A stretch of 64,000 nt of DNA, taken from contig JADDOH010002553.1 in the NCBI GenBank assembly GCA_016648135.1, positions 34,928 to 98,927 on the forward strand, read 5' to 3'. The position numbers and the translations under genes are program-made. Under the pieces are notes generated by a model. The model had not been told where the DNA came from, did not search any database, and was given only the letters and a program-made list of their open reading frames with translations. Positions within the stretch are counted from its first letter, which is position 1. Every line of letters begins with the position of its first letter. Below, piece after piece: positions 43,319 through 58,300 of the stretch. The stretch is from Agrypnia vestita (Eukaryota; Arthropoda; Insecta; Trichoptera; Phryganeidae).

Positions 43319-44082
43319 CAGTAGAATCTCATTAATTCAAAATTCAATGTACAAAAAAAAAGCAAAAATCGTGAAATAAGCAATTAATTTTGTGAAAAAC
43401 GTCTGTATTTTTGCATATTTCAAGAAATCATTTCGAAAACGCAATTATTACCATGCTATAATATGTACAAAGATCGACCATCCACCATCACCAATGATGA
43501 CATTTCTATTACCAAAGTGCCTAAAAAATTTGTTCCCATTGCAAAAAAAATTGTAATGTTTTTTTCAATTTTGTCTTCTTCTACTATCCTTATCCCATTG
43601 GGTCGGGGTCCCTGCACCACATAGAGGTTCCAACTCTTCCTATCTTGGGCTGCGCTTTCTACGTCAGCCCAATTTAATTGCAACCTCTCTTCGCAGCAAG
43701 TCCTCCAACTGTTTCCGCCAGCTCCTCCCAGGACGGCCCCTCGGTCTTCTGCCTTCTGATCTTGCCTAGAATGCTCCCTTTGGCAGTCTATCTGCGGGCA
43801 TCCACAAGATATGACCCAGCCACCGTAGCTGTGATTTCTCGATAAATGACAATAAGGGTTCCACTTCAAGACTTTCTCTAATTTGCGTGTTTCTGATTCT
43901 GTTTCTTCTGGCTACTCTGTAGCCTCGAATGATGTGAACTAAAATGTATTGATTTATGGCTCAAAATTATTTTGGATTACGAATTACCGGGTTTTAGGAT
44001 TAATCTACTATGAAATCATCATTTTGGGACTTTTAAAATTAACAGTTTAATTAAGAATTTTGAATTATCGGTGGTTTTACTA
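43319..44082. mobile_element. pogo-like MITE containing an RT fragment
   Basis: Left end CAGTAGAATCTCATTAATTC and right end GAATTATCGGTGGTTTTACTA resemble inverted pogo/Tigger ends, as at 57217-57481. Inside, 43560-43900 on the minus strand carries a decayed RTE-type RT segment (ESAAQDRKSWNLYVVQGPRP in one frame, GRPWEELAETVGG in another), apparently a nested insertion. Confidence 0.5.
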
Positions 44083-44309
44083 TATTATGTAATTTTTGTG
44101 GCTGTTTGACATTCAAGCTAAAGACTAAGAGAACATGCCTTGCATATTTCAAATTGACCAAAAAATAATCCACTATGGTCATTTCTTAGTAAGATGTATA
44201 AGATTTATATATTTGTACATATGTACATAGTAATAAGCTTTAAAAAATATTTAAATAACAACATAAAAAACTAAAGAAATTTATTTACTTTGTTTATTCC
44301 AATATCCAC

Positions 44310-44420
44310 AGTCAATCTTATAAAGAAAAAGAAGTTATTAAAACAATAAAAATCCGAAAACTTCAATATCTAGGACATGTGATGAGACATCGTCCGGTAA
44401 ACGGACAGGGCACGAGAAGA
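44310..44420 (+). mobile_element. Short RT fragment
   Basis: The plus strand reads KEVIKTIKIRKLQYLGHVMRH, matching the 'IKiRKL.YLGHv.R' segment of RTE-like retroelements. About 110 bp only. Confidence 0.45.
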
Positions 44421-44987
44421 AGAATCTCATAAAATTATCATTTTATATAATATATGCATGTAATATGATTGTGCTACAAGGTAAAATAATATACAAGATG
44501 GGCACACATAGACAAGTAATAGAATTAATATATCGCATACCAACAGTCCCTTGGTAATCTCGAACATCTAGCGAAAAGGCATTTTTGACTTTTTTGTATC
44601 AAGGCATAGAAAATACTCCCCAATAAAAAATTTCAGAGAAAAAACTGACACAAAAGTGGACAAATACGCTCATTTTACATATAAGTCTTCAGCTGTCCTA
44701 TAAAATTGCTTTTTTTCTAGATGTTTTAATTTATGTAGGGGAAATTATGAAATGAATTTTAAATCGGAGCTTTAGAACCGCAGAGGCTTCGCTGTAAAAA
44801 TGTGAGTTTTGGATTAAGCTTAATTTCAGTATTTGATTAATATTGATGAAAATCTCTCGTATATTTAGCTGTCTGCAAAATACAGTTAGACATATCTAAA
44901 AATGTATTCCAAGTTTCATAGGCATCGATCAATTTTTATTTTCATTTATCTCTGACTTTCTTTGCAATGCTTAACTCTACTTTTATA
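44421..44987. other. Non-coding
   Basis: A repeat with the phrase CCTATAAAATTGCTTTTTTTCTAGA is distantly echoed at 52080-52130 (CCTATGAAATTGCTTTTTTGTAGA). No gene. Confidence 0.35.
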
Positions 44988-45474
44988 CAGGGTGTACTAG
45001 AGCTAGCGGCAGAAACTTGGCTGGTAGCTTCCTGCCTTGAGTCGAAAATGTTCACGACCTATTATCAATAGTTAAGGTGACATGTGACAACAAAGTTGGC
45101 ATTTTTTTCAATATTTCTAAGTTATTTTTTGCAAAACGTTGAAGTAATATTACAATAACTTATATCAGTTACGAAAAATTCCTTCGTAAAGTTAAATAAA
45201 ATAATAAAAACCCTGAAATAATTCCAATTGCAATTGGAAGGTTTTTATCATTTTATTTGACCTAAATGAATTTTTCATATTAGATATAAGTTATTTTAAT
45301 GATAGTCTAAATGTTTTGCAAAAAATAAGTCAGAAATATTGAAAAAAAAAACAAACTGAAATTGATTATCTCCATAACTATTGATATTAGGTCATGCTTG
45401 CTTGAACATTTTCGACTCATAATCAAGGCAGGAATCTACCGGCAAAGTTTCTGCCCCCGAAGTACAGACACCTC
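44988..45474. mobile_element. Foldback MITE, CAGGGTGT family, copy 5
   Basis: Left CAGGGTGTACTAGAGCTAGCGGCAGAAACT (in parts) with CTTCCTGCCTTGAGTCG, and right AATCAAGGCAGGAATCTACC with AAAGTTTCTGCC, form the long inverted halves. The centre contains ATTACAATAACTTATATC and its inverted partner. Confidence 0.65.
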
Positions 45475-46398
45475 AATTTTATCAGACATCAATAGCTACG
45501 TAAATGATTATTTTATTCACTTTTAAGTGAGTCACAATATGGCATGAAAGATTAATGTGAATTATCTCACAATAGCTCTCAGTTCTTCTATTAAGTTAGA
45601 TTGTCTTAAAACAAAACTGAGGCAGCATAAAAATAAACTATGTGTGTGCCTTACTTATTTGTAGTTGATGCCATGTAGTCATGGAATCAATTGATACTAC
45701 ATAACATTGCAACTTCTGTCCTGTGAGCTTAGGTGACGGACTATCAATTTATTCGGAGCATTTTCGACTTATGCTGTCTTTTATTGAGTTCTCGCACATG
45801 CATAGTCGCATGAAGGATTTGTGTGCCACCGATGGCATTATTCTCCAGTGCAACCCATACAAAAAGTTACACACAAGATATCTTGTGGTCGGTGTTGGAA
45901 AACTCGCAAGAATTGACCTCACTGTGTGGAATTAGTTCATTTCAAACATAGGGTCCAAGGCAAGCAATAGTTCAATAGAGAAAATAATAAAAGAAAATAC
46001 ATATCAATATCCAAAAAATATTTTTATGTTAAAAATAGTGATTCTTACAATTAATTAGTGATAATTCATCAATACTTCATTTTATTTAACATTCATATGA
46101 TAATATTACTAGATTATATTATTTATTTTTTAAAATACATTGGGTTTGCGATAAAATTAATCACTAGCTACAATTCTAGAGTCCTATATTCCAAACATCA
46201 TTTACTCCATGTAGTAAGATTTAAAGTAAAAAAAATGTAAGGGATTTAGTTAGATTTACATAGAAACTATAAATATAGCATTAACTTATCTTTAAAATAA
46301 ATTATATTATTTTAAAGATATGTTGATGCCGTACCAAAGTGTAAAATTACCATAGAATTGGCATCATTTAGAATTTTAAGACAATACAAATACAAGAT
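45475..46398. other. 3' flank of INTS4, no gene supported
   Basis: A 70-codon frame at 45723-45935 has no recognised similarity. Possibly part of the INTS4 3' UTR region on the other strand. Confidence 0.35.
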
Positions 46399-49300
46399 CT
46401 AAATTCCTCTCTTGATGGGTTTCGGATCAATGTTGACTTTGACAGGTTTGCCCAAATCGATGAGAGATGTTTCCTTTCGGCCAAAGCCAATTTGGTCCGG
46501 GACAGCCAAGCAAAGTGAGATCTCGATGTGACATAATTCCGTCCAGACCTGGTGGGACACTAGGACTTTGGTCAATAAACGGAGATTGGTGCCTTCCTCA
46601 GATTGATCAGCTGAAAACAAATCAATAAATTGATAATCATGTTCTACAAGAGTTTGTATACTTTCATGGTACATACAGGTATGTAGGTATAATAATTCAA
46701 GTTTTAAGTAAAATAACCAGATAATGCAGATAGATTTGGGGATAGTGGTAAAAGTGATAGAAATCTGATATGAAAAACAGTGCTTCAATAGAGATACAAA
46801 AATGAAATCTTTCTATTACTGAGCTATTCATCTTAGTTCATAAGAGGGTTTCCCTTGACCTTTCTCGTATGGTGCTAAATTAAAAATGTGCATCCCGGTA
46901 CTATAAACTCAGTGTAAATATGACTTTTAGGACTTGTATATGTTACAGCGAATTTGCATTTTTAGTGAGACTATACTTTCACTAGTAAAAATGTACTTTT
47001 CCCGGTCGGGCAGAGTGGGGGCAGTGAAAACATCTAAATCAACGAATTCTCAGATTCACTACACATAATCCGTGAAAATACATTACTCAAAGCATAGGCA
47101 ATATATCGGTGAAACCATCAATTTGTACACGTAATTCTTAAAGCGTAGAAAGTATAAAGGCGGCACTACACTAGGCGATTTTTATTCATTTTGCGGTCCT
47201 ATTTTAACTCCTAAATTAAAATAGGACAGCGGCACCGCAAAACGAATACGAATCGCGAAGTAAGGTGTCGGCTGAAAGATCGCGCACTCGGGTTTTTTAT
47301 GATATCTGACGACTGCCGGAACAAAACGAGGTTATGTCACCATGTAAATATTGGGGGTTAAGGGAAAATTTTTATTAATGAATATGTATTTTGTCAATTA
47401 AGTTTATTAAATATGTTTTTTTTATAACAATACAACAAAAGTTTATTTCTTACAAATATAGAAACATAAATAAACATACACCCGGTATTATTAATTTTAA
47501 ATGAACCTTTAAAAGTGCGTCAAGTAACAAACACTCGATGCGAAAAATACAAAAATCAAAGAGATTCTAAGTCATCATTTACGTTTGAATTCATTCAGAT
47601 TCTTCCGCATTTCCAATTTTCTATCTTTTTATCAAAAATGTGTCTAATGTCGTTTGCGTTTCTTGTTTGCGCACGTGTAAGCACGTGTAAGCACGGGTGG
47701 TAGACGTACAACATAAAGTGCGCGGTTTTTAAGTTCGCAAACTTACTCGGCTCGACGTCGGTGACAGATGTGAAGCTTGCTCGCACCGTATCATTTTTAT
47801 GAGTTTAATCGACTGTCTTTTGAATTATAAGATGTCAGAATTTCGTAAGTGTTCGCGATTAAAATTTTAAAAATATATTACGTTTTAGTTACCTACCTAA
47901 ACTAATCATTGAATATCAAAGACCAGTCCAGAAGTGTGACAGTTCGAGAAACAGAACTATCGCCACAGAATAGAGAATATGCTATCGCTCAAAGGATAAA
48001 AATTAGAAATACTGTCGCTTTGTGATGACTTTGGACTAGACTAGTGTAGAATGAGACACAAAACGCAAAATAAATTTTGAAAAACAAGGTCAATGTGCCA
48101 TTAGAATCTTGTTATAAAATCATATAATGAAGAATTGGTGCAGACGAAACTTTCAACACTTCAAAATGACTATTTTAATAATATCCGTTACCTACATAAT
48201 GTTGATTTGCACAGAAGAAATTAATAATGCAGTAAGAACCTTGTTCACGCAATGACTTATTAAATTGTTATTCAAGGCCCGGTTGTTTCAATTTGGATAA
48301 ATAAAAGTTCGTTTAAAAGCATAGATTTTTACGGAAACGGATTTCAGACTTGTCAAATTTAATTTTTGACAGTTCGGAAACCAATAAATTCACTAGTAAG
48401 TGCAAGTTAAAATATTGTATTAATTTCTATTGGTGAAAAACTCTTTGAATATGAGAAGAATGACCTTGAATATACTTTCTCTAAAATGCCTGTGAATGAT
48501 GGACTCACTAGAAAATCAGATTCACTGTAACATATATATATATTAATATTTGACATTTTTTACATATATTAATCTTTAATATAATAGTTAATATGTACAT
48601 AAGTGAATATATGTATAAATTATTGTGTTCCAAGTGCTAAAAATGAGAAAAAACATTAATCTTCATGAATGACAGCATAAAGACACATCTGACTTGGCCA
48701 GCCGCAATCGGCACCGCACTCTGCACCACGCACTGCGCTCCTTGTACCACCTCACACCTACATTACATTACATTTACAAATTAATGTCAGTTACTTTGAG
48801 AAAACTTTTTTTTGGTGCGTCAGGTAATAAATATTTTAAGATTGTAATTATTTTATCAAATATCTACATTATGGAGGAATGCCTAAAATGTGAACCTAGT
48901 ATTAAGTATATTTTCGATATTTCTTACCATCATCGTGCAACTTGCGGAGGTCTCCCGCCCGCGGCACCGCGACCCTGGCGTGCTGGTCGGGATATTTGAC
49001 CCTGACCCTGAGGGCGGCTGGATCGCGGATGTGCAGAATCTCGGCCTCGAGCGGCACGGCTGCAACCAGCCCAGCGGTGAACTTGATGGGCGTGTCAGTC
49101 TCTCCAGTCGGATCAAGGATGCATGAGCTGCACATCTTTATCTGTGGAAATATAAACACAAAGACTTATTGCTATGTCACAACAAAATCATTTTACTCTT
49201 TTTGAAGAAAATACATTTACTATGGATTGTGAATTTTTTCTTCATTTTTCGCGAGTTGTCCTGTCTACCAATTATCGCAATACAAAAGACACATAATGTT

Positions 49301-52300
49301 TGAAATCTTCCCTTTTTTACTTAGAAGCCAGAACACTACCAATGATTTAAATTTAGCTTCAGGAACTGTTGGAATGTGCGAAATTTCTTTGGAGAGGATA
49401 TTATAGATTTTAGGTGCCAGGAAAGTATAGCTAACTCCTTAGCTAGTTTTTGTTCTAGGTGTCAGTATTAGTTGTCTTGCACTAACTGTAAAATATGCCT
49501 GCTGAATACATGTTCTCCTACTGAGACAGGCATAGTTCAACCAAAATTGTGTATTTCACCTTGTATAAGAATAAAATAAATAAATAAAACATTGACTTTG
49601 AAATTGATAAAAAATATGTTATACACAATTGTTTTGCCTGTAAAAACTAATCATTTCTATCTGCCAATGAATGCAGTAGCCAAAACTATAATATTGAGCT
49701 AGTTTCGGAAATGCGCCGTTTTACTTTCTCTAGCTCACTAGCGAAATAGTCTCAATTACATTATATTGCAACCTTTCACTCATACTTTGCTCTTTAATCT
49801 ATCATAGGTTATCATTTTACTACCAAGAATATAACATCATCCAACCGTAAGTGACCTATCTGCTTTAATTACTTTTTGCACACAGAAACAAAGATTCTCT
49901 TCAAGAGTGCGAACCACTTATGGACGAAGAAATTTTTGACATGTAGGTCCTAAACTGTATAATACAATATATTGGAAAGCATATCAAAATTTAGGTATCC
50001 GATAAACAATGATTTAAAATTTTGATTAGAGAGATGGTTGACTATTTATTGGGACACTCCAAACAAAGTGACAACTCGAATGTCGTTTACTAGGTAACAT
50101 ATTTTTTTTAAATTTATTTAATTAATAATACATATATAATATTTTTTTTACAATCATACATAGAAAATGTTTACAAATCAATTTTTTTGTGAGTATATAT
50201 CTCACCAAAAAGAATTATGATTCTTGAGTGTGGTGAGGTATAACCACTTACAATCATATAGACCAAACTCAATCACAAGTCGATTCTACAATAAATGAGA
50301 ACCCATTTGGGTTCACTGGGGGAATATGCACACAAGGCGCAATCGCAAAACATTCACCATCATGCAAAATAAATTGAACAAATCAAGCAATTGTACAGAA
50401 ATCTTCATCGATTCGTAGGAAGTACTCTTCCCACGAGAAGTAGAAAGAATATTATATAAAGATTATCAAGATTCCAAGTAAACTATGTTTATTTGTAGCA
50501 GAGTATAGATGAGGAATAATTTTTTTTTTAACCAATTTGTATTGTATTTTGAATTTGCATTTAATTTAGTTCTGATTTTAAACTTTGTTTCACCACAGAA
50601 TTCTCTAGTGAGACAGCCACACTAAAATTAAACCTAAAATAAATGTAAATAATGTATAGCATTGAAATAAAAAATAAATAAGCACTCGGGTGGAGACAAA
50701 CACAAGTACCTACATAATTAATATCAGTAAATTACTTTTATCTACCACATAAGGTTGAAGTAGATAAATGCAAAAGTATCTAAATAGATTATAAGAAATT
50801 GCTATCATTTAATAAATTTCATTATGATTCACTCATTTTTTTCCATACAAAGTAAATTTGAAGATATTGAAAACTCACATTGATATTGGGTCTGGGAATC
50901 TGGGAAGGAGGAACGCTCTGCAGCAGCGGCAACAGACAACGAGCCACCGGTCCGGGCTTGGGCTCCACCAACAGAGATATCTGCTGGAACACTCCAATCG
51001 TGAACTGATCAGGATCCAAACCTAAACAAAATACACAATTAAAAGACAGCCACTTGAAACTCATTTTCGTTCCAAACCGAGTCTGTTCAAGTAAAAACAT
51101 ATTTTTGTAATAAAGCGCGACTTATTTACTAAGACATGAGTATTTAGTTTGACCTTTTCATAATTGTTTCAAAATTTACAAGCGTGTAGTATTTTTTTAA
51201 ACAAGTCAAACATATTGAAACCAGCCGTGGATCAGATTGTGTACCAAGAAACTTATTTTATTTCATGTGTATATATTTGGGTAGATTGTATATGTTAACA
51301 AGTAATGTAATTTTAGTTCGTGGCTGTGGAAAGAATGGTTGGTTTCTATGATTTGATAAGAGGATTCCGAGAAATTATTATTTTTTCTGACAGTACCGAT
51401 GTTCTTTAATTCGCGTTATTACTGTACTTATAAAAAGCAAAACCGCACCATATTCTGTGAGAAACTTGTCCAGATCCTCAATTTCCTGCATGAGAGCGTG
51501 GCACGGCGCAAGGGCAGATTGATTGCTGCCTCGCACAATGTACACTAGCTGCAGGGCCAGGGCGCGTAGCGTCAGCTGCTTCACAGCCGACTGGTCCTCG
51601 ATAGTGCAGCCGACAAACAGATGCTGGAGTCTAGAATGGAACCATTTCATATTAAATGATAATAATGCTTTTGTGGAGAAAATTATCAGCTCAAATATTA
51701 TGAAACTGAACCAACTGAAATAATATTTGGTCGGATTCAGTTCGCAATATTAAAACATCACATAAAAAAATGTATTGGACTACATATTGATTTGTGCAGA
51801 TATCATACTTCATTCATTATATAGTCACGAAACTGTAGAAACTGAAAGAATTACACATAATCAAGGATTTCCCAGCACTCTGGACGTTTTACAAAAAAAT
51901 GGAAAGTACTAGAAGGGTCTAAAATATAGTTTTATGTGACAGTTCATCTATTTCACAGAAATGAAAGTGACTAGCGAAAATAAATTACGAGAGTACCTGC
52001 TGTATAAAATTTTTAAAAAATGCTTCTACTTTTTTTCAAAACAAAAAATTGATGAAGAAATTTTGTGTGTAAATCTAAACTTTAAATAGCTCTCCTATGA
52101 AATTGCTTTTTTGTAGACGTCTCAGTTTACATATGGACTATCAAAATTTTAAATGCTTTTTTTAAATTAAGTTTATTTTCTGAATAAATTTACATTTTTT
52201 TGATAACAATGCTAACATTAAAATTGAAACACATTCAATAAAAAGTAAAGATTCGATGTCAATAAATTATATGAATATTTAAAAAAAACATCTAAATATT

Positions 52301-55300
52301 TACGTTTAAAAATACTTGGGAGGCATGCAACTTACTTGAGACAATTATTAATAAGAGTGGCAATATTATTCTTGATGATGAGGCCTTGCGACGAAGCCAG
52401 AGCTGTCGGGTTGTTCCACAGTTTGTTAGAGAGAACAGAGCTCAAAAGTAGCTCACTTCCCATGTACAGGGCTGTGAAGTTAGCGGCTCCGCTCACCGAG
52501 GGTTCTATCTCAGCCAATCTGTAAGAAAATCCAACTTTACCATGAGACACAATCACAAATTTATAACACAATAATGTTATAAGCGGAACCTGAATTGTGT
52601 TGTCGGCATCTGGTCCAGAAAGTCAGCTGACATGTTATATTTTGGTAGAAATTGTAATATTTTTAGAATAACTGTTTATTGAATACAAATTAAATGTATT
52701 AGTTATGTAGATTGTGTGTCAAAATCAGAAAATGGTTTATTTAAAAATATATAGCATCAGTTTTGTGAAAATTTTACCCCATGGGTAATAACCTAAATTC
52801 AAGCCAAATAATTTGAAAAATTAATATTTTAACACTGCCTCACCTGTTTAGCTGGTTCTGTGCCGATTCCAGTAATGTGGCCCGTATCCTCGTGGACCCC
52901 CCCGCATTGTCCACGTTGGCCATAATAGTGTTGAGAAGGTTCCTGGTGTTGGTAGCGATCTGTGCTTGACCCTTCAGAGAATATGAGAGGTCCATATTGA
53001 GGCCAGAAGCAGCTGATAATAATGTATCACCTAAAGCAAAACAATAATGAAAATTTATAGAATATAAGGAGAATGAGTCAAAATGCGCTGATCTGACCAA
53101 GAGAGAGAAAGAATACTACATATTAAATAAACAAGTATTACAACCAATTTAAAATATTTTAAATAATAACTTCTTCAATAAGAAGCAATTTAAACTATTT
53201 CAATTAATAACTTATTCAACAGCAAAATAACTTTGTGGTAATATTATTTATATTAATAAAAAGAAAACACTTTGTATAAATATTAATTTCTTAAATAAAC
53301 ACTATAAAAAAGAAAAAATTCAACATACCACAAAAACAAATATTCTAACATAAACTTTTCAAATTTGAACATTTTATACTTAACAATATAATTGAATTTA
53401 TACAAAAATAGATAGTTATACATGATTCTTCTAATCACCCGGATTCCCAAATATTGTCAACTTTTCATTCTATGCTTAGTAAGTTCCCTTATCTGTAAAC
53501 TTCAATAATGAATGAAATATGAATTATCAAACAAATTGCAATTAATAATGGTTATAATATTAAATTAATAGATAATATGTCAAAGTAAATGTTTTTTGTG
53601 TTTTTTTCCCGCCAATATTTTAAATTGAAAAGTATTGAGGAAAAATTGTATTTCTAAATATGTAATCATCAAATTCAATAATTAAAAACTTCCCAAATTC
53701 TATACAAACAGATTTCTATATTATTAATAAATAAATTATATATAAAATAACAAGGATAAAGATGATATTTTTAAAAAATGGGGGTTTATAAATTACTTCT
53801 TCTTCAAAAACAGCAAAATAATTTTGTGGTGACGTTATTAATATAATTAATTAAAATAGACTTAGTTTTCAGCCCTTTTGTATTGAAGCATGTTAATATT
53901 TTTCAATACAAAAGTGGTGAAAACTAAGTTTATTTTTATTAATTATATTTTTATAAATAAATTTGTAATGATTGCAATCATTTTTATATGTACAGGTAAA
54001 ACTTGTAAGAAAAGGTAAAATATCAATGACAATTGTGAATTTTCTTATCATCTTTTGGAAACAAACTATTCATTTGATATTAATAAGGGGTTAGAAATTT
54101 TACATACAAATAAAACATAGGATTACAGTTAGAAAGATTAAAAATTTTAGAAATGAGACGAAGTGTTAAATATCAAATTAAATTTTATAAATAAATAACC
54201 AAATTCTTTTTGCAAATTTGTTTTCACATTAGTTCTTAATTAGTTATTCAACCTCCATATATTTATTTTTCGTTTTTGTTAATGTCTATACTTCTAATTT
54301 TAATTTTTAGTATGCGTTGTATCTTAATGAATGGACCATTGGCCTCGAAACATGTTGATAATTGAATTAACAGCTGTTTTATATAAAATGTTATCTTTTT
54401 ATTAATATTTTAATAACATTCTATAATTCATAAATTGTGGCGTGTACGAAAGCATATTTTATTTAACAGCAACAGTGTTATATAATTTAATTAGTTATTT
54501 TTCATTACGATATGGCTTACCTATTGGCAACGGCGGAACAAGGTGTGGCATGGTGTCCCTCAAGTAAGAGTAGTGTTTGATGGTATGTTCCTCAAATAGC
54601 TGCAACATGGCGCCGCAGTGCTGGGCGGCGTTCAGTACGAGAATCAGTATACAGATATCTAAAATAATTCTAGTCAAGGAAAACAGAAGTGTTGTGGTAT
54701 GAATATTTGTTTTTGGGAAATGAGCAGTCGTTTCCACATGTGACGACAGCACCAGCCAAATGTAAATATGTTACGTACATTTTAGGAGTGCCCACCAACA
54801 CTTTACTAGCCTGCGCAAAATATTCTCAACCAAAACACATTTAATTCATAATTTACCCAAATGTTACCTTTCTATTGATATTATTGTTAACCAAGAATAA
54901 ACCATCATTCTACTATAAGTGGTCTCTTTGCTTTAACTACAGCCGGAATAACGTAATTTGGTGAAATGGTGAGGGCTCTGGACCTTGAACAGAAGTTGAC
55001 AGAGTGTGAATTTTAACCTTTCCTCTCTAGTGCTGTAAACTGAGTGTACATTGCCTCTAATTATGTTAATATCTCTGTAAATATACTAAATACAGAGTTT
55101 ATGCATTGGATAAAATAAATACAACCTGTAAATATTTACCAGACACAACAAAAAGAATATTTTCTCAAAGAAACTGACATTAATTTTTCAAATGTATGTA
55201 TTGTAGATGGGGAGTGGTGCGAGGAGCGCAGTACACATAGTGTGCTGGGCGCATGATGCAGATTTACACATGGCCGAGTTAAACACGTTTTCAATGTTTT

Positions 55301-58300
55301 TCCTCATTTCTAGCATATTAACAAAATAATTGATACGCATGTAAACTCAATTATATACATATCAACTATTATATTACTGATTAATTAATATAATAGTTGA
55401 TATGTAAGTATGTAGTTGACAGGGCCTAGCAGTGAGCAATCGGCGACAGCCAATTGCTTAACTGAAGTATATACAAAAATGTAGATACATATATGTTGTG
55501 TTTAAATTGAGAAGGATACATGATGGATCCTCTACATCCGGTTGTGGCATATCAAAGAATGGATGTATGCTCAGGAACTGTGGAACCAGCGGCAGTGTCA
55601 GTTCTGGATGCGCAGCACCAATCTTTTGCAAACAGCGATACGTGGATTTCTTATCCTAGAAAATAAAACAACATCTTGCATATTTATCTATACAATATAT
55701 AAAGAGGTAAAGTTTGTGAGTTTGTAAGTTTGGATATAGGAGGTAATCTTCAATTATTATTCAGGTAATTAATCAATATTTAGAATGGACTTAAAGTGTG
55801 ATTATAGGCTAAATATCATCTCGTTAAAATAAAAGGGCTTTTCGTGGTGACCTATTTTGCAACTAAATTCGAAGAAAAAATGGTCGAGCGATGTGTTTCT
55901 TACGAACACTACCTTAAAGGTAAGAGATATTTAAATACTTTCTATAGAGAAGTTGTAGAACTCAAAAAGTTCTATAAAAAATTCCACAATGACATATATC
56001 TATACTTTTAAAATTATTTCAAAGATATTCCTCATAGCTATCAAATTACTCATCGAGACCATATTCTAAAATTTGTAATTTCTTTATTCCTTCAATCAAA
56101 TATAATTATTAAAACTTATATTATCTTCACTCTTTGAAAATGTCAATAAAGTATTACCTTTTGATACACTTAAAATAAAACATATTTATATAGTAGACCG
56201 TCAATATTAGTCCTCTTTTTTACATAAAAATTTTTGTTTGATATTCGCCTGAAAAGTGGATATCTGTCCCACATGCCACGTGAGTCAATCAGTCTCGGGC
56301 AGTGATTCAAGTTTTTTCAACTATTAAATTAATACGGAAATAAAATTACTGTTTATAACTTTATCCTACATACACCATACACATATTTACGTAGGCCTAA
56401 TTTTGAGTTAATTTTAATAAGTAGTGGTTTATATGTAATTAAAATAAGATATACGTATGAAAAATTTTTGTTGAAAAAATTGATAGGTAAAATTCAGGGC
56501 TGGGAATGGATTAAACTTTTTTTATAATTTGTCCTTTTCGATATTCATCATTCCCTTGGGAACGGATTAATGACGCATATCAAAGGTTCACTGTATACAT
56601 AACATCACTTTATTATTTTCAAATCTTATTTTATTACTGAAACTGGTACAGTCGTACAAAAAATATTTTTTTTGTAAGGTTTTTGTAATCTTATTTGATT
56701 TGAATTTTAATTTTAAAAATTCCACATACTTAAGTCGCTTTTCTCCATAACTATCGACATTTTACCCAAAGTGTAAAGAATAATTTCTGTTAAAAATTGA
56801 ATGAGGAAGACTCCTCTGAAGTTTTCGCTACTAGCTATAAGACACCCTGTATACACAATAACTTTGTTGATACCTGCGGATATTTCTTCAGGTTGTCTAA
56901 TATTTTATTGACACACATTTCTAAACAGACTTTGGAGGCCAGCGTACTTGAGGCCAACATCCTGTGCAGACCTTCCCTCACATCCATGGAGAAGTCCTGA
57001 AAATAAAAGAGAAAATAAGAGTCCTGAAAAAAATAAATAAAGGAAAGATGTCAGCAATCTTTGGGCACTGAAAGTTTACATATCAAAGCACTGCAAATTA
57101 AATTCCAAATTGCTTCATACAAAATAATAACATTGTGACTTTAGAGAACTTAATTAAATACACAGTGAAGCTAACTTAATATAACTCCCTGGATGAGATA
57201 TCAGAAAAGAATTATACAGTAGAACCTCGTTAATTCGAAATTCAATGGACCCAAAAAAACATTTCGAATTATGTGGAACCCCATTAATTCGAAATTCAAG
57301 GTACAAAAAAAATTGCGATGAAAAACGTCTTAAAATATTTATTAAGCTCATATGAAATCGCAACATTTCTATTACTAATGTACCAGATATTGTAATAGTT
57401 GTTGTTTTCACTTGTGAAAAAAATTGAAATACTTTTTTTTGATTTTAAAACCCGATAATTTCTAATTATCGGGTTTTACTGAATAATGAGTGTAAAGTTT
57501 ACCTCCAGCGCACCAAGAATAGTCTCCAGCTGGTCTTCCCTCAGAATGATGTGTTGAGATATCTTGGTTAGACTGTCGATGGCCTTCAGCCTCACATCCT
57601 CAATTTCGTCGTTGAACATGTCCACAAGGAAATCCAGCGAGGTGATGGCGAATGTGGAGTTATTCAGAGACAGTTGGCATACTGATTCCACTGCCGATAG
57701 ACGCACCTCTAAAAATACCAAAAAGTAGTACCATAAACAGTCAAAAACAAGACTGCAGTCAGTTACAGTCGGAATTTAAAATTGCTTTGTAAAAACAAAT
57801 AAAAACAAAGACCTATTTAAATTTATAAATGAGTATATTAACTTATCCAGTATGGATTTCAAAACATTTCCATTAAAATGTGACATGTCATAATCATTTA
57901 TGACAGACATACTATTTCCCATACTTTATTCCTCAGGCTTAAAAAGGGAGGCATTTTCTGTGATTCACTCATGTGCTACTTCCATACATAGTTCTACAGT
58001 GCGGACGCTACGGGCAGGTTGCGCACTCGTTCACCAACCACCTTGTCGTGTAGTCGGGTTTATTTATGCTTATCAACGTAAAAATGGTTTTATCTCAGAG
58101 TTTCTTGTGCCTCTGGCTGCTTTCTACAGAATGCATAATTCACATAATAAGATTCGACAGTTGAAAAAACACCAATATTTCTAAAAATCTACATTTAAAT
58201 CCACTTTACAGTTATTAGAAATTGGCATTTATATATTATTTATAATTATTTGAAGAAAATTCTAGGTTTTGTGTAGATTTTGTTATTCCATTTTTAGACG

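Noticed and set aside
45723..45935. 70-codon plus-strand frame
   Set aside because: No similarity recognised and lies in the 3' flank of INTS4 on the opposite strand.
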